A stretch of DNA of 64,000 nt from Paulownia fortunei (lineage: Eukaryota; Streptophyta; Magnoliopsida; Lamiales; Paulowniaceae), in the NCBI GenBank assembly GCA_019321725.1, contig CM033107.1, positions 22,869,445-22,933,444 on the forward strand. The letters are read 5' to 3'. The notes under the pieces are model-generated. The model worked only from the letters and a program-made list of their open reading frames with translations, was not told where the DNA came from and searched no databases. The translations under genes were made by a program, and so were the position numbers. Shown piece after piece: positions 36,417 to 47,285 of this stretch. Each line of letters starts with the position of its first letter. The stretch's first letter is position 1.

Positions 36417-37781
36417 ATGAAAGTCACATTGAAAAGTTCTTGCTTAGTCCAACCAGCAGAACCAACAAGGAATGGCTGCATGCCCTTGTCAGAATCCGAC
36501 CAAACCGGTGTTCTAACTCATGTCCCAACAATCTACTTTTATAGGCCTTCACAAAACTGGCTCACACCAGAAGACATCATCTTCACAACCCTTCAAACTT
36601 CTTTAAGCAGAGTCTTGGTGCATTTTTACCCCTTAGCTGGTCGTTTACACTGGCTAGATGGGGCTCGCCTCGAGCTCGACTGCAATGGCAAAGGTGTCCA
36701 ACTCATTGAAGCTCACTCTGAGGCCAAGTTGGATGATCTTGGTGATTTCACTCCATCTCCTGATTTCCATGGCCTTATTCCTCGAATAAACTATTTAGCC
36801 CCCATTGAAGAAATCCCCCTGTTGAGTGTGCAGCTTACTAGATTTCAGTGTGGTGGCATCACTCTAAGCTACGTTATATCTCATGCTGTGGTTGATGGTC
36901 AAAGTGCCCTTCATTTCATCTCCGAATGGGCTAGGCTGGCTCGTGGGGTGCCATTAGGCGCAGCGCCTTTCCTTGACAGGAAACTGTTGCGGGCTGGAGA
37001 TCCTTCCTCGGGACAACCACGTTTTGTGCACACACAGTTCGATCCTCCACCCCTTTTGCTAGGCCAATCCAGCAGCGAAAATGAGTGGAAAAAGGAAACT
37101 ACAATTTCCATGTTGAAGATGTCCAAAATCCAGGTGGAAATGCTCAAGAACCAAGCTAACAGGACTCGGCCTCGTGACGATACCGGTCGTGCCTACACCC
37201 GATATGAGGCCATAGCAGGGCATATATGGAGGTGCGCATGCAGAGCACGAGGACACGCACACGAGCAGCCAACTGCGGTCGGAATTTGCATTGACATACG
37301 CAAGCGCTTGCAGCCACCATTGCCGCAGAAGTTCTTTGGCAATGCAATAGTTGATGTGATTGCTTGCAGCCGCTCGGGGGAGCTGATTACAAGGCCACTT
37401 GGCTATGCTGCTAGCAGAATAAGAGAAGCAATCGACGGTGTGACGAGTGAGTACGTGCATTCGGCCATTGATTTCTTGAAAAACCTTGAAGATTTGTCCA
37501 GGTTGCAAGACATACATGCATTGAGAACAAACCAGGGGCCATTCTATGGCAATCCAAATCTTGGGGTAATAAGCTGGATGGCCCTTCCCCTGCATGGCCT
37601 GGATTTTGGATGGGGAGAAGAAATTTTCATGGCTCCTGGAACTCATGACTGCGACGGAGATTCATTGATCTTACCAGGTTATGATGGGGATGGCTCTTTG
37701 GTTGTTGCGCTGTGTCTTCAAGCTGCCTGCATGGAGGATTTCAAGAAATTTTTCTATGAAGATATTCAGAATAATAACTAG
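36417..37781 (+). CDS. SHT: BAHD acyltransferase, spermidine hydroxycinnamoyl transferase-like
   Basis: Cytosolic acyl-CoA-dependent acyltransferase of the BAHD family, 454 residues, no intron. The catalytic motif HAVVD (HxxxD) is at 156-160 and the structural motif DFGWG at 396-400; both are complete. Several stretches match what I recall of Arabidopsis spermidine hydroxycinnamoyl transferase (At2g19070): QPAEPT and TRNG near the start, SLSRVLVHFYPLAGRL, SHAVVDGQSALH, GHIWRCACRARGH, EQPTAVGICID, GPFYGNPNLGV and the FYEDI end. The expected reaction is transfer of hydroxycinnamoyl groups from CoA to spermidine N atoms, giving phenolamides, typically in tapetum and pollen coat. Exact amine acceptor is inferred, not shown. 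A decarboxylase of the ornithine/lysine/arginine family lies 14 kb downstream. Start chosen at the first ATG, which gives the family's usual length. Confidence 0.92.
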   Translation: MKVTLKSSCLVQPAEPTRNGCMPLSESDQTGVLTHVPTIYFYRPSQNWLTPEDIIFTTLQTSLSRVLVHFYPLAGRLHWLDGARLELDCNGKGVQLIEAHSEAKLDDLGDFTPSPDFHGLIPRINYLAPIEEIPLLSVQLTRFQCGGITLSYVISHAVVDGQSALHFISEWARLARGVPLGAAPFLDRKLLRAGDPSSGQPRFVHTQFDPPPLLLGQSSSENEWKKETTISMLKMSKIQVEMLKNQANRTRPRDDTGRAYTRYEAIAGHIWRCACRARGHAHEQPTAVGICIDIRKRLQPPLPQKFFGNAIVDVIACSRSGELITRPLGYAASRIREAIDGVTSEYVHSAIDFLKNLEDLSRLQDIHALRTNQGPFYGNPNLGVISWMALPLHGLDFGWGEEIFMAPGTHDCDGDSLILPGYDGDGSLVVALCLQAACMEDFKKFFYEDIQNNN

Positions 37782-38692
37782 TGGATTGGCAGCTTAGAAT
37801 GCTTGCTATTCTGGCTTAGAATGTTTTCAGTCCCTCAAAATAATGTAACGGTGATACAATAGACTTCAAGAAATCATACCTACATTATCATAAATAATAG
37901 GGGTAATAGTCTTTGACTAATTTTTAGTTCTCATATAAGAAAAAAGTCTATGTTCTTTATCCCTTCATATATCAGTAATTAATTATACTTATCGTGTGAT
38001 TATTTATAAATTAAAGAGATTTTTTCTCTCCTCGTATATCATCTTAGCTTGGGTTTGGCTGAGCACAAACCAATGAGATTGTAAGTGTGCACTAGCCATG
38101 TTATTGATACATGATTCAAGAAAAGTGTTATATAGAATTAATCCTAAATTTTACGAATTAGTTTACATTTGTTGACATCTTTGAATGGTGGGACGTAAAT
38201 CTTAAAATTCAATTTGAATAAATTATTTTGGAACGCACGCTTGAATTTATTATTGTTATTGATGATTGGCATGACATTAGTCCTAATTAGTACTACTATT
38301 ATCCTAACTTTATTGTTTTTATTTTGTTTTAGTAACATTTCAAAATAAAATTATATTTTTTTAAAATAGTTTTTTTAAATTATTATTTTTAATTAAAATA
38401 ATATCTCTATTAACTTTTAACTTTTTACATGTATAAACTACATATTCTTTTTTGCTCTTTTTAATTTGTATCTAAGCTTCCCAGAGAGGGCCATTCTTGT
38501 CCTTTTACACTGCCCTGCTTGTATCATTGATTGTCATTAATAAATTGTTCTAGGGCATTGCCATCCTATTTATCAACCCTTGTTGACGTTAAGGCACCGA
38601 CTCAGAAATATTGCAGAGTGTAGCAGCCACAGATCAGCCAGCAAAAAAAACAAAAACAAACCCCAAAAAACCCAGAAACTCACCGATCACAA
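37782..38692. other. Spacer between BAHD and TOM7 genes
   Basis: Contains the 3' end of the BAHD transcript and the TOM7 promoter. A TATA-like 'ctatttatc' (38566-38574) followed by a TGACGT word (38584-38589) lies about 120 bases upstream of the TOM7 ATG; the leader 38600-38692 is A/C-rich. No gene otherwise. Confidence 0.45.
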
Positions 38693-38929
38693 ATGGCTTC
38701 GAGGGTGTCTCTAAAGGCGGGGAAAGGGAAGGTCGTGAAGAAGTCGGCGGCAGCGGACGAGGAGGAGGGATCGGTGGCGGCGGCGGCGAAGTTCGTGAAG
38801 GAGTGGAGCACCTGGGCTATGAAGAAGGCTAAAGTCATCACTCATTATGGTTTCATCCCAATGGTAATCATCATCGGCATGAACTCCGAGCCAAAACCAT
38901 CTGTCTCACAACTTCTCAGTCCCGTCTGA
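38693..38929 (+). CDS. TOM7-1: Mitochondrial import receptor subunit TOM7
   Basis: A 78-residue, intronless small subunit of the TOM translocase of the outer mitochondrial membrane, where TOM7 modulates assembly and stability of the complex. The N-terminal third is a variable Lys/Ala/Glu-rich cytosolic stretch. The conserved core follows: [20 protein letters not shown], then the single membrane segment [15 protein letters not shown] and the plant-type end QLLSPV, matching what I recall of Arabidopsis TOM7-1. The length is typical. The first ATG of this frame (caaATGgct) was used. A polyadenylation signal follows about 170 bases after the stop. Confidence 0.95.
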   Translation: MASRVSLKAGKGKVVKKSAAADEEEGSVAAAAKFVKEWSTWAMKKAKVITHYGFIPMVIIIGMNSEPKPSVSQLLSPV

Positions 38930-39096
38930 GCACAATTAGTTCTTGAGGGTTTTGATGTTGAATTGCCCTTACTTCTTTTACCTACTTTGTTATGGCTATC
39001 AGTCGACTTTACAGTTAGGGATTTTGAGCTAGTCCTTTTCATTTTACTGTAAGGGATTTATGAGCGTGTTTTCCAGATGCTGGTTATATAAGGCTT

Positions 39097-39102
39097 AATA
39101 AA
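39097..39102 (+). terminator. Polyadenylation signal of TOM7
   Basis: AATAAA, 168 bases past the TOM7 stop and followed by T-rich sequence, is a credible near-upstream element for 3' end formation. Confidence 0.5.
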
Positions 39103-39125
39103 TCAAATTTATTTTGGTTATTTAA

Positions 39126-42100
39126 TTTTATTTTGTGATGTTGAGCTAGCACCGTGTTAATTCGGATATGAATATGACGGATTCTGGACTATGTTTGCAT
39201 TTTCATTTCATATCTGTCTTGTAAAAAGAATATATATAGCAATTCAAGGGACAGCGTCAGGGTGACTTGTGCTTTTAGCTTTGGTTTTAGTGTTAATAAA
39301 CAATTTGATGTGCTAATAAACAATTTTTAGTGCTATTTGTTTGGAGGATTGTTTTCTCATATGTTGAACTTTACATCTCACAATTTCAACATTCGGAATA
39401 TGCCTTTTATCCTAATTGGTGATGGTTTTATTGATTGATGATTGGCCTGAGATTACTCGTTACTTTGCTGAGGTGATGTTTTTCGTTTACGAACCCTGTG
39501 CAATTGACTGCTAGGTCAATATCATGGCTATGCTTTCAACTAATGCACATATGCCCATGTGAAAATAGGCAGGGGTTTGGATGGGTGTAAATGTGTTTTG
39601 CATTTTCTGAAAGCTCAGGTGCAGTTTATTGGTGAGTTGTGTTTGAAGTTTGAGCCAATAGCACTTTGTGGCTTGTAATTAGCTTCTGTCTGAGTTTTCT
39701 ATGGGTTAAATTTGTGCCTATTATCTAGTAATTGGCTTTCTTCTGAATTGATATCTCACTGCCATGCATAAGCGTAGTTGACATGTGTAATTGCTTATTT
39801 GATCTCTCCTTAGTTGAGTCATTTCATTGGAATTATATCCTAATTCTTGTTATTGGATGTACACTTGCCAGTCTCAGATTTTGCTGTGTGGAATCAATGT
39901 GAAGATCTGTGAATTTGGAAAAATACTGGCTGTTGCATATCAAATATAGCTTTGCATCTAGTGTTCTTCGGGATAGTTCCACGTTGCACTTGCATTTCCA
40001 TGTAAACTGGGAGTCTTATATCCTGCTATATTTACACACGTCAAATATGCATTGTTGGTCTCATTTACTTGCACATGCACGTGGAAGCACATATAGCTGG
40101 TTTCTACATCACTGTTAGCTTAATAATGATGAATCTGGTGTATTTAGTCACTTTTGATTTTCTACACATGAAATGTGACTTTAAGATTGCTGTAACTCCT
40201 TTCATAGTACGAATAGATCCAAAATATCCTTCACTGAAAAATTGACTGGTTAATTTGCATTGTTCTTTATTCACCATCCTCTTTTACCTTGCACGTGGCA
40301 TCTCTTTTCTGTCACTTTAGCAATGATAATTGTTTTCTTTTCTTGTCCATCATCCAAGTTCCGGTGTACAAGTACCCCTTTTTTGTTCATCATCTAAGTA
40401 CTCAGGGTACAGTACACGGGGTCTGCATTTCTTGTCCATCATCCAAAGTTTCGGTGTACAATACATTGGGTGTTCCAAGTACCCGGACAATACCTCGGGC
40501 GTAGCATGGGTATTAAGAGTGAAACAGTTAATCTTGTTTGCAATCTTCATTCCATTCTTGACATGTCAGCAAGCTCTTTGCATTTCTGTTTCTGGTTTTC
40601 TGACCTTGGAATTGCCCAAGATTGTTTAACATTAGTCTCAAGTTTAGTATTATACTTTGTACTTGATTCATTCAACATTTTTTATTGTTTTTGTTTAAAT
40701 CCTAGCCTGTCTCCCCACAAAACAATATTATTGGCAATCTTCTGAAGATATTTTGAATTTGACTTCTTGTTTGATAGTCATAACATCATTGATCGTACTT
40801 AAGATTGCAATTGCTCAGGCTGGGAGATTGTGCAAATTGAGTTTGTTTTGTCATTCATGCCTTTGATTATCATAGGTTCACGGGCACATCTCATGCAACT
40901 TTTCTTCTGAAATCACAGATCTCTTAGAAATTGAAGTAGAATCAAGTCTAGTCTCTAGTTTCTATGGTGATTGTTATTTTCTCTTACCATCTTTCTTACA
41001 ATGGAAACACTTTCAAGTGAGATATAGAGTTGTTGGACTCCTTTAACAGTTTAACAGGTTCACTCGATCACGATTTGGAGACCCATGGATGTGTTTATGA
41101 TAATGTTATGAAGTGAAATGCTGGTATAATCAAATATATACTAACGATTCACAACCTCCTTTGGCTAAATACGTAAGTTGTTCTTGCAACACCAACATTT
41201 TTTGCGGGTTCTTGCTTGACCTTCCTAATCTTTCTTGTGGTTCTTGAGTATCCATCACTTCATATAGGAGAACTATTGCAATTGAAACTTCTTAAGCCTT
41301 TCCCAAAAGCCAAATGGTAGCATTGGTGCCTTGACATTAAAACGGGAAAGTATCACAATTTTTTGGCTAGTTTGCCTCATTGTCTTTCCAACCAGCACCA
41401 AAAAGCTGAAGTTTTAGACGCCATTAAAGCTCTAATTTCTATCTTTAATTAGGCTTCCTTTACTTATTTGATTGGAATTTGGAGGTAATATTCGAAAAAT
41501 TCTACAATCTTAACTTGTGGATATATTCCGGTGCACCACCACTCTTTAAAAATATGAACACGACGGGGAAACTACCCAAAAAAAAATAATTGAAAAATAG
41601 AACAGAGAATCTATGAGGGCAATGATATTCCTCTCAATAATTTGTTTCTTCAACTACTATTATTATTATTTCATGATCTTCTTTTTAATTAAAAAAAAAA
41701 AAAAAACCTCATCCTTTAACTATTTTCAACGACATCAACTGTAGTCATCCGTCCAAAACAAAAAGAAGAAAAACAAAGAGAGGTTAGTGTAGCCGCATTA
41801 GAGGAAGCATGCTTCTCTTAGAAAGTTGACAATTTTTGCAGTCCCATTTTATTTTGAATGGATGAATTTAATTTACTTGAATATTACGAAAATATTCGTT
41901 GATAAATACAATATGAACATTAGATTTTCTCATTTGATAATTGTTTAGTGATATGTTTTGCCTCCAAGACTGGACTTAATTGGTAAGTGACCGTAAAAAG
42001 TATGAGTCATGCTAGTGATATTTGGTAATATAACATATTTATATCCAAAGTCTATATTCTATAGGTGTATCTTAATTTGTGTCTCATGTCTAGTGTTACA

Positions 42101-42802
42101 GGATATTTCGAAATGTCAATGGATGCACTGATACTAATATTACACATTGACTAATGGAATCAAATTGCGGATTTTAAATTCGGAGTGAGTTCTAAGTTTA
42201 TAAAATTATAGCAGGTTGAATATTGAATTTAAGCAAAGTTGTCCATAATGAAGAATGAAAATAGATTGGAATTGTTTTCTATTTGTTAAAATTCTAAAAC
42301 TCAACAAATTAAAATTTTGAAGGACCTAGACTCGTTCCAAATTCAAACCCCAATCCGAATTCAGTGGGTAGAATTGTTAAATTCACTTCTATTTTATAAT
42401 TTTAAAAATATTAAAAATTATATTTTTTTAATAATAATATTATTAAATTTTTTTAAAAAAATTATTTCTCTAAAATAATCGTATAAAATATATGAATATA
42501 AGTAGTAATTTTTTTAAAAAATATAATTAAATAAATTGAATATATAAATAAAAAATTCAAAATTCATTCAAAATCTATTTATACATTTAAAATTCTTCCC
42601 AAGATTGATTTCGTACGAATGAGTTTTACCCTTTAGCGTCCTAATTCCTACCCATAACCTAAGCCGACCTCCTTGCTATCCCCAAAATTGACAAGTATTT
42701 GTTACTCTTTTTGTTATTCCAGTTTTAACCTCCATGGCACAACAAGGCATAAGGTAATAAAAAAGTCAATTCATGTACACTAAATTAGTGTAGTTTCCAA
42801 TT
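39126..42802. other. ORF-poor region between TOM7 and MBD genes
   Basis: From about 39130 to 41400 the base composition resembles introns or UTRs (T-rich but varied, few homopolymers), unlike the surrounding AT-rich intergenic DNA, yet no convincing coding frame exists. It includes a minisatellite at 40340-40476. From 41500 to 42800 it reverts to AT-rich repeat-like DNA. The first part could be a non-coding transcript, an extended TOM7 3' region with introns, or a decayed gene. Confidence 0.4.
40340..40476 (+). repeat. Minisatellite, about 45-bp unit, three copies
   Basis: Copies begin near 40340, 40383 and 40430 with 'tcttgtccatcatccaag', 'ttgttcatcatctaag' and 'tcttgtccatcatccaaag', followed by versions of 'cggtgtacaagtacc' or 'gggtacagtacac'. 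Unit length varies between 42 and 47 bp. Confidence 0.75.
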
Positions 42803-42809
42803 TATAAAA
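42803..42809 (+). promoter_or_regulatory. TATA box of the MBD gene
   Basis: TATAAAA about 28 bases before a (CT)15 tract (42832-42862). The tract is the probable start of the 5' UTR, a common arrangement in plant promoters. Confidence 0.5.
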
Positions 42810-42826
42810 TCATTGTGTAATTTATA

Positions 42827-42831
<5 letters not shown>

Positions 42832-42862
<31 letters not shown>
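42832..42862 (+). repeat. (CT)15 microsatellite in MBD leader
   Basis: Pure CT repeat at the presumed transcription start; CT tracts are frequent in plant 5' UTRs. Confidence 0.9.
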
Positions 42863-42866
<4 letters not shown>

Positions 42867-43026
42867 GGAGGAGAAGAAAACCTCTGCAAACACATTACAT
42901 ACACACACATATAAGTATATATATAAATATACCTGGGATTTTACATGCATAGTTGCTTTAGGATCATCAAGTGATTCGCCGGTCTGTTGTTAATTATCGG
43001 CTCAGATCTCTCCCATCCTCATCTCT

Positions 43027-46000
43027 GTAACTCTTTCTGCCCACTGTTCCTTTCCATTTATTTCTATGTGAATACATGTTTAAATGATTAGATGTGCAGA
43101 GTTTTGTAATGGGTTGCTTACTCTAATTCGTGCTTCCTGCGTGTGGATCTCTGGTGTTTAAACATAAGATTTTTGATCAATTCACTTGTTAACATTTTCA
43201 TTTATATTTACCTGTCACATTCTATTTGACTTTCTGCGAATCTTTTGATTCTTTTAAACATGGGTTTTGGTTTGCATGTCGTCTTTTACAGATTCTCTAA
43301 AGTAGATTGATCGTGGGTTTTCTATTACAGATTGTCTGACTTCTCTTTACTTGTTTATTTTTTTTTTTGGAAAAAAGATGATTTCAGATTTAAGTCGCTT
43401 TCTCTGTAGTAGTTGAAAGCTGAATTTTTTACTTACGGTGTTTAATTTTCTATATTATGTATATTTGTATGGCTTGTGTGCCCTGACATCATGTTTCGGT
43501 GTGTGTGGATGGACGTATCTTATCAGACAATGCATATCTAGTATTCTAGAATTTGCTCAAAGCAGTCTAAGGAAAAATGGGACGGAATCCACAGATTTTG
43601 GATTTGAATGTTCTGTTTTTGGGTTAATTAAGCTAAATGAATGCCAAAAAAATTAACTAATTTTTAGAGTACTTTGTTATTCTTTTGGCTTCACATACCA
43701 CTGGAAGCAAAGGAAGGTAACCGAGTCGACTAAGAATCAATCATTTACCTCAACTTTTTTCTCAGCAATTTGCTTTTCTACCTCTATGAGGTAAAGCCAG
43801 GAGCAGAAAATAATTATTCTTCATGTACTTTTCCTCAAGTGGTTATTTGCCTAATAGTTGCATTGTTGCCTTATGTTTTTCTTTAGTTTAATTTAAGCAT
43901 ATATTTATATGTAAAGAGCATGGTTTTGCAGCATGCAGAATATACATGCTGGTTAATTTTGATTTTCTGATTGTAAAACAAGGATCGACTCTATCTGGTT
44001 TTGAAAAAGGATGATTTTCTTTTATACCATCAATGCATCTTTATTAACAAATTGTGGTACAAGGGTTTGAATTGACAAAGTTGAAGGCATTGACAAGATC
44101 TAGAATCTTTTTATCTATGGCGGTGCTATAGCATCCTTTTAACTGTCTTCTGACTTCTAGCAAAATCATGCGAATGGCTTTAATGATTCTAGAAATTTTT
44201 CTATGTCGTGTTTTTGTTGTTATGAGGCCCCTAGCTCCCTTGTGTTGAAGATGTGCTCAAGGATTTGCACCATCTCCTCTTGTAACATGCTATTTATTGC
44301 TACCATGTTTTTGTCTTTTCTTTTGCCACCTATACATTGCTTGTAGCATTCATAATTTTATTAGAAAAGAGGGATGGTCATAATTGCTGTACTTGAAACG
44401 TTCCTTGTTGTTGCTGTTATTATCCGTACTATTATTTTGTGATTGATATTATCTCTGAGAATATCTTTCCCTTGCACAAGGCAAATAACTAGTGTAAAAG
44501 GCTAATGACCAGTTTATATGAGTGATTTTTGGTCCTTGAACTGCAGTTATCTATTAAACTAGTGTTTTAATGTGCTTTTATCTTTTTCTGACTACTTTTG
44601 CATTGAAGTGCATGTGATGTGCATTAATTGTTTCTTATGCGATGTCCATATGTACACACACACACATGCATGCATTCGTCTAGTATGGACACCATATGCA
44701 TATATACATAGTTTATTTGTTACATCTAAAGTTGCAAAATGGTGAGATTGACAAGTACAGATTTTCAAGTCTGATTTCATTAGTTATTATGTTGTGGCCA
44801 TTTGGTTGTTCTTCACTCAGAGTTATTACTCCAGCTACATTGGACAAAGAAGTTTACTATTCTTTTGTTCTTGAAGCAATGTTCCTTTTTAAAAATTTTG
44901 TTTTTTAAATGGTTAATCCTCTCCCACCCTCTCTATGTGTGCGTCTATTAGCATGTACATATACATGCAGCCATTCTCAGACGGACAGAACGAAACTGCT
45001 ACGGTTTGCATATTTTTATACTCTTACATAAAACATGTGCATATGTACATTGGATTAGAGATCTTAATAGTCATAGTTGATTTTCAATTCACTTATGCAA
45101 ACTTCATTTATTTCTGTTATATCCGTTACCTCTTTCTCTAAAAATTATTGTGCTTATGTACATTTATTTTAATGTCCATCGGATTGAAAGGGGATGAGGA
45201 ATATTGAAATCAAGGTTTCCAGCAGAAAAATAACAGAAAAGGAGATTTTTCGATGTGAGAAAATCTTAATAGCGTTATTTTACAAGTTGATTCTTATTCT
45301 TATAGGCAGTTAGGATCTAGTATCATTAACTCCAACGAGTATGGATAACAAAAGGACAAATTACTCATTAAAATATACAACTATTATGTTCTCAATTGTT
45401 TTGGAAGTTGATTGACATATAGTTGACTGATGTACTTGTTCAGACCAACAGCCAGTTCTCCTTGGCTAGGAAGACTCCTTTGGTTTCTTACCTTTTAGCC
45501 TTATAGGTTATTTGGACATCCATGTTATCCTATCTGCTCGTCTAAAATCTGTTGAATTTAATAATCTGGAAAACAAGCATACATGTCATGTCTGGCATAG
45601 TTGATAATTAAATTTATTGTGCATAGCTCTTGAAAATTTCCTTGCTATTAATCCTGAAAAGGATAAGAATACATGTTTGCTCTTTAACCGGTGATTTTGC
45701 TCAAAATTTAGAGTTATGAGATTCATTAAACTTGTGGTTGTGCACAGAAGGAATATATTTGTTCTGGATTCCTCTCTTTAAGGATTCCGTAAAAGCTTTG
45801 GTGAATTTTCATATTCACAAAGTCAGGCTGACTAGCAGTCTTTGGTCTACATTTTTAACTTCATTAACCGCTATTGAACATGATCACTAGGCATAAGGAG
45901 TGCTTTTACTCACTTAGATCCTTCTATAATAGTCAACGTTGTTTGGAGGAGAATATTGAATGACTATGTGCTTGTTTAAATGGTTCCTAGTTCATATTTT

Positions 46001-47274
46001 CTTAGTAGGGCAACATAGCTAATAACTTGAAGGAAAAAGAAGCATGTATTGGTATGGTAGAAGATTCATGATTCCCATCACTCTATCAAAAATTTATGAT
46101 TTCTTCATTCATAAATTGATTGTTTTTTGCTAATTGCTGAGTAGCTGTTTAACATCAGTTCTTGTCAAGTTGGGAGACTCTTTACTGGTGATTACAAAAG
46201 AGTCTAGATGAAGCAAAAGATAATCTGAGTTTAGGCTTCTTGGATAAATAGGGGTGGGACATACTCTGTGCAGATAATTTAGGTGCTTTTGATGCGTTCA
46301 TATATCAGCAGAGATAGTAAAATGTAGGCTATTAAGTAGTTGAAAGTTATTTATTTTGAAGCATTTGTAAGTTAAAGCTTGTATCATTTAACATGTGTTA
46401 GCAATTAACTAGTTATGCATTACATGTTAAGCATGTAGCAGTATCTGGGTTTCCACTTGGTTACTAGGTATAGAGTGAATGCGAATGTATGAAAACCCAG
46501 GAATTTTTTTTAAATAATAATTGTCGAAGTTTTCTGTATTGTCCAACTATAAATGGAAAATATGATTTATATGTTTCATCAGCTCATAAGTCATACCTCA
46601 ACCCTATCCAACTATTCCGGATTATCCAACACAAATAGAAATATAATCTTAAATGTTTCATCTACTCATGAGTAATACCTCAACCGTTGTACAACATCAC
46701 AGTGCAATTGTTTGAAATTATTTGGTGATTATTTTGTACTAATTGCTCTTGAGTTGTGTTTTATTTTTCGAACTCTTTGTTTCATGAATTTAGGTTTCAT
46801 CTGTTATTTCTTTCCATGGTTTAATTGCTTTATATGTACATGCTTACTTATATATCTGAATAAGTATTGATGCTTATTCATTTCTTCTTTTCTTAGCTTT
46901 GCAGATAAAATATATCTTTGTTTCATCTACATGGTTTATGTCATTCCTTTAATTGTGTCTTTGTTTTCTTCTTCTACCATGAATGGTTCCTTAAATTGGT
47001 TTGTACAGTTTTTGGACAAGTATTGCCTTGAGAGGGAGATATAGTTTTATTTATTCTGACTACAATGGGCATGGACCCTTTGGAGAAGTTTAGAATTGTT
47101 ATAGCAAGTAATTGGAACGTGTTCCTTTCTGTATTGACAGTTGTTGAAGCTGTTCTTGGTATAAAAGATCCATATAACGCATGACTTTCTACTAGGTTAG
47201 GTCATCGAGGTTTTTGCATTTTCTGTAAACTTATTTCAAGATAAATGGCATATGATTTGATGATTATATTCTAG
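43027..47274 (+). other. Probable 5'-leader intron of the MBD gene
   Basis: The sequence is T-rich, intron-like and without a supported coding frame. A candidate donor (GTAACT at 43027) ends a leader exon that starts near the CT tract. A candidate acceptor 'ttctag' ends at 47274, twelve bases before the ATG. Internal alternative leader exons are possible. The exact boundaries are inferred; only the absence of coding sequence is seen directly. Confidence 0.45.
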
Positions 47275-47285
47275 GAGCTTAGGTG

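Noticed and set aside
36911..37646. Antisense frames, up to 195 residues, across the BAHD gene
   Set aside because: Shadow frames over a well-conserved coding sequence.
40330..40745. Frames of 91-99 residues after TOM7
   Set aside because: They run through the minisatellite; several frames are open at once and none resembles a protein.
44592..45141. Small frames inside the MBD leader intron
   Set aside because: Intron-like composition and no recognisable product.
47283..47285. GTG start just before the MBD ATG
   Set aside because: Same reason; the ATG at 47286 directly follows and is preferred.
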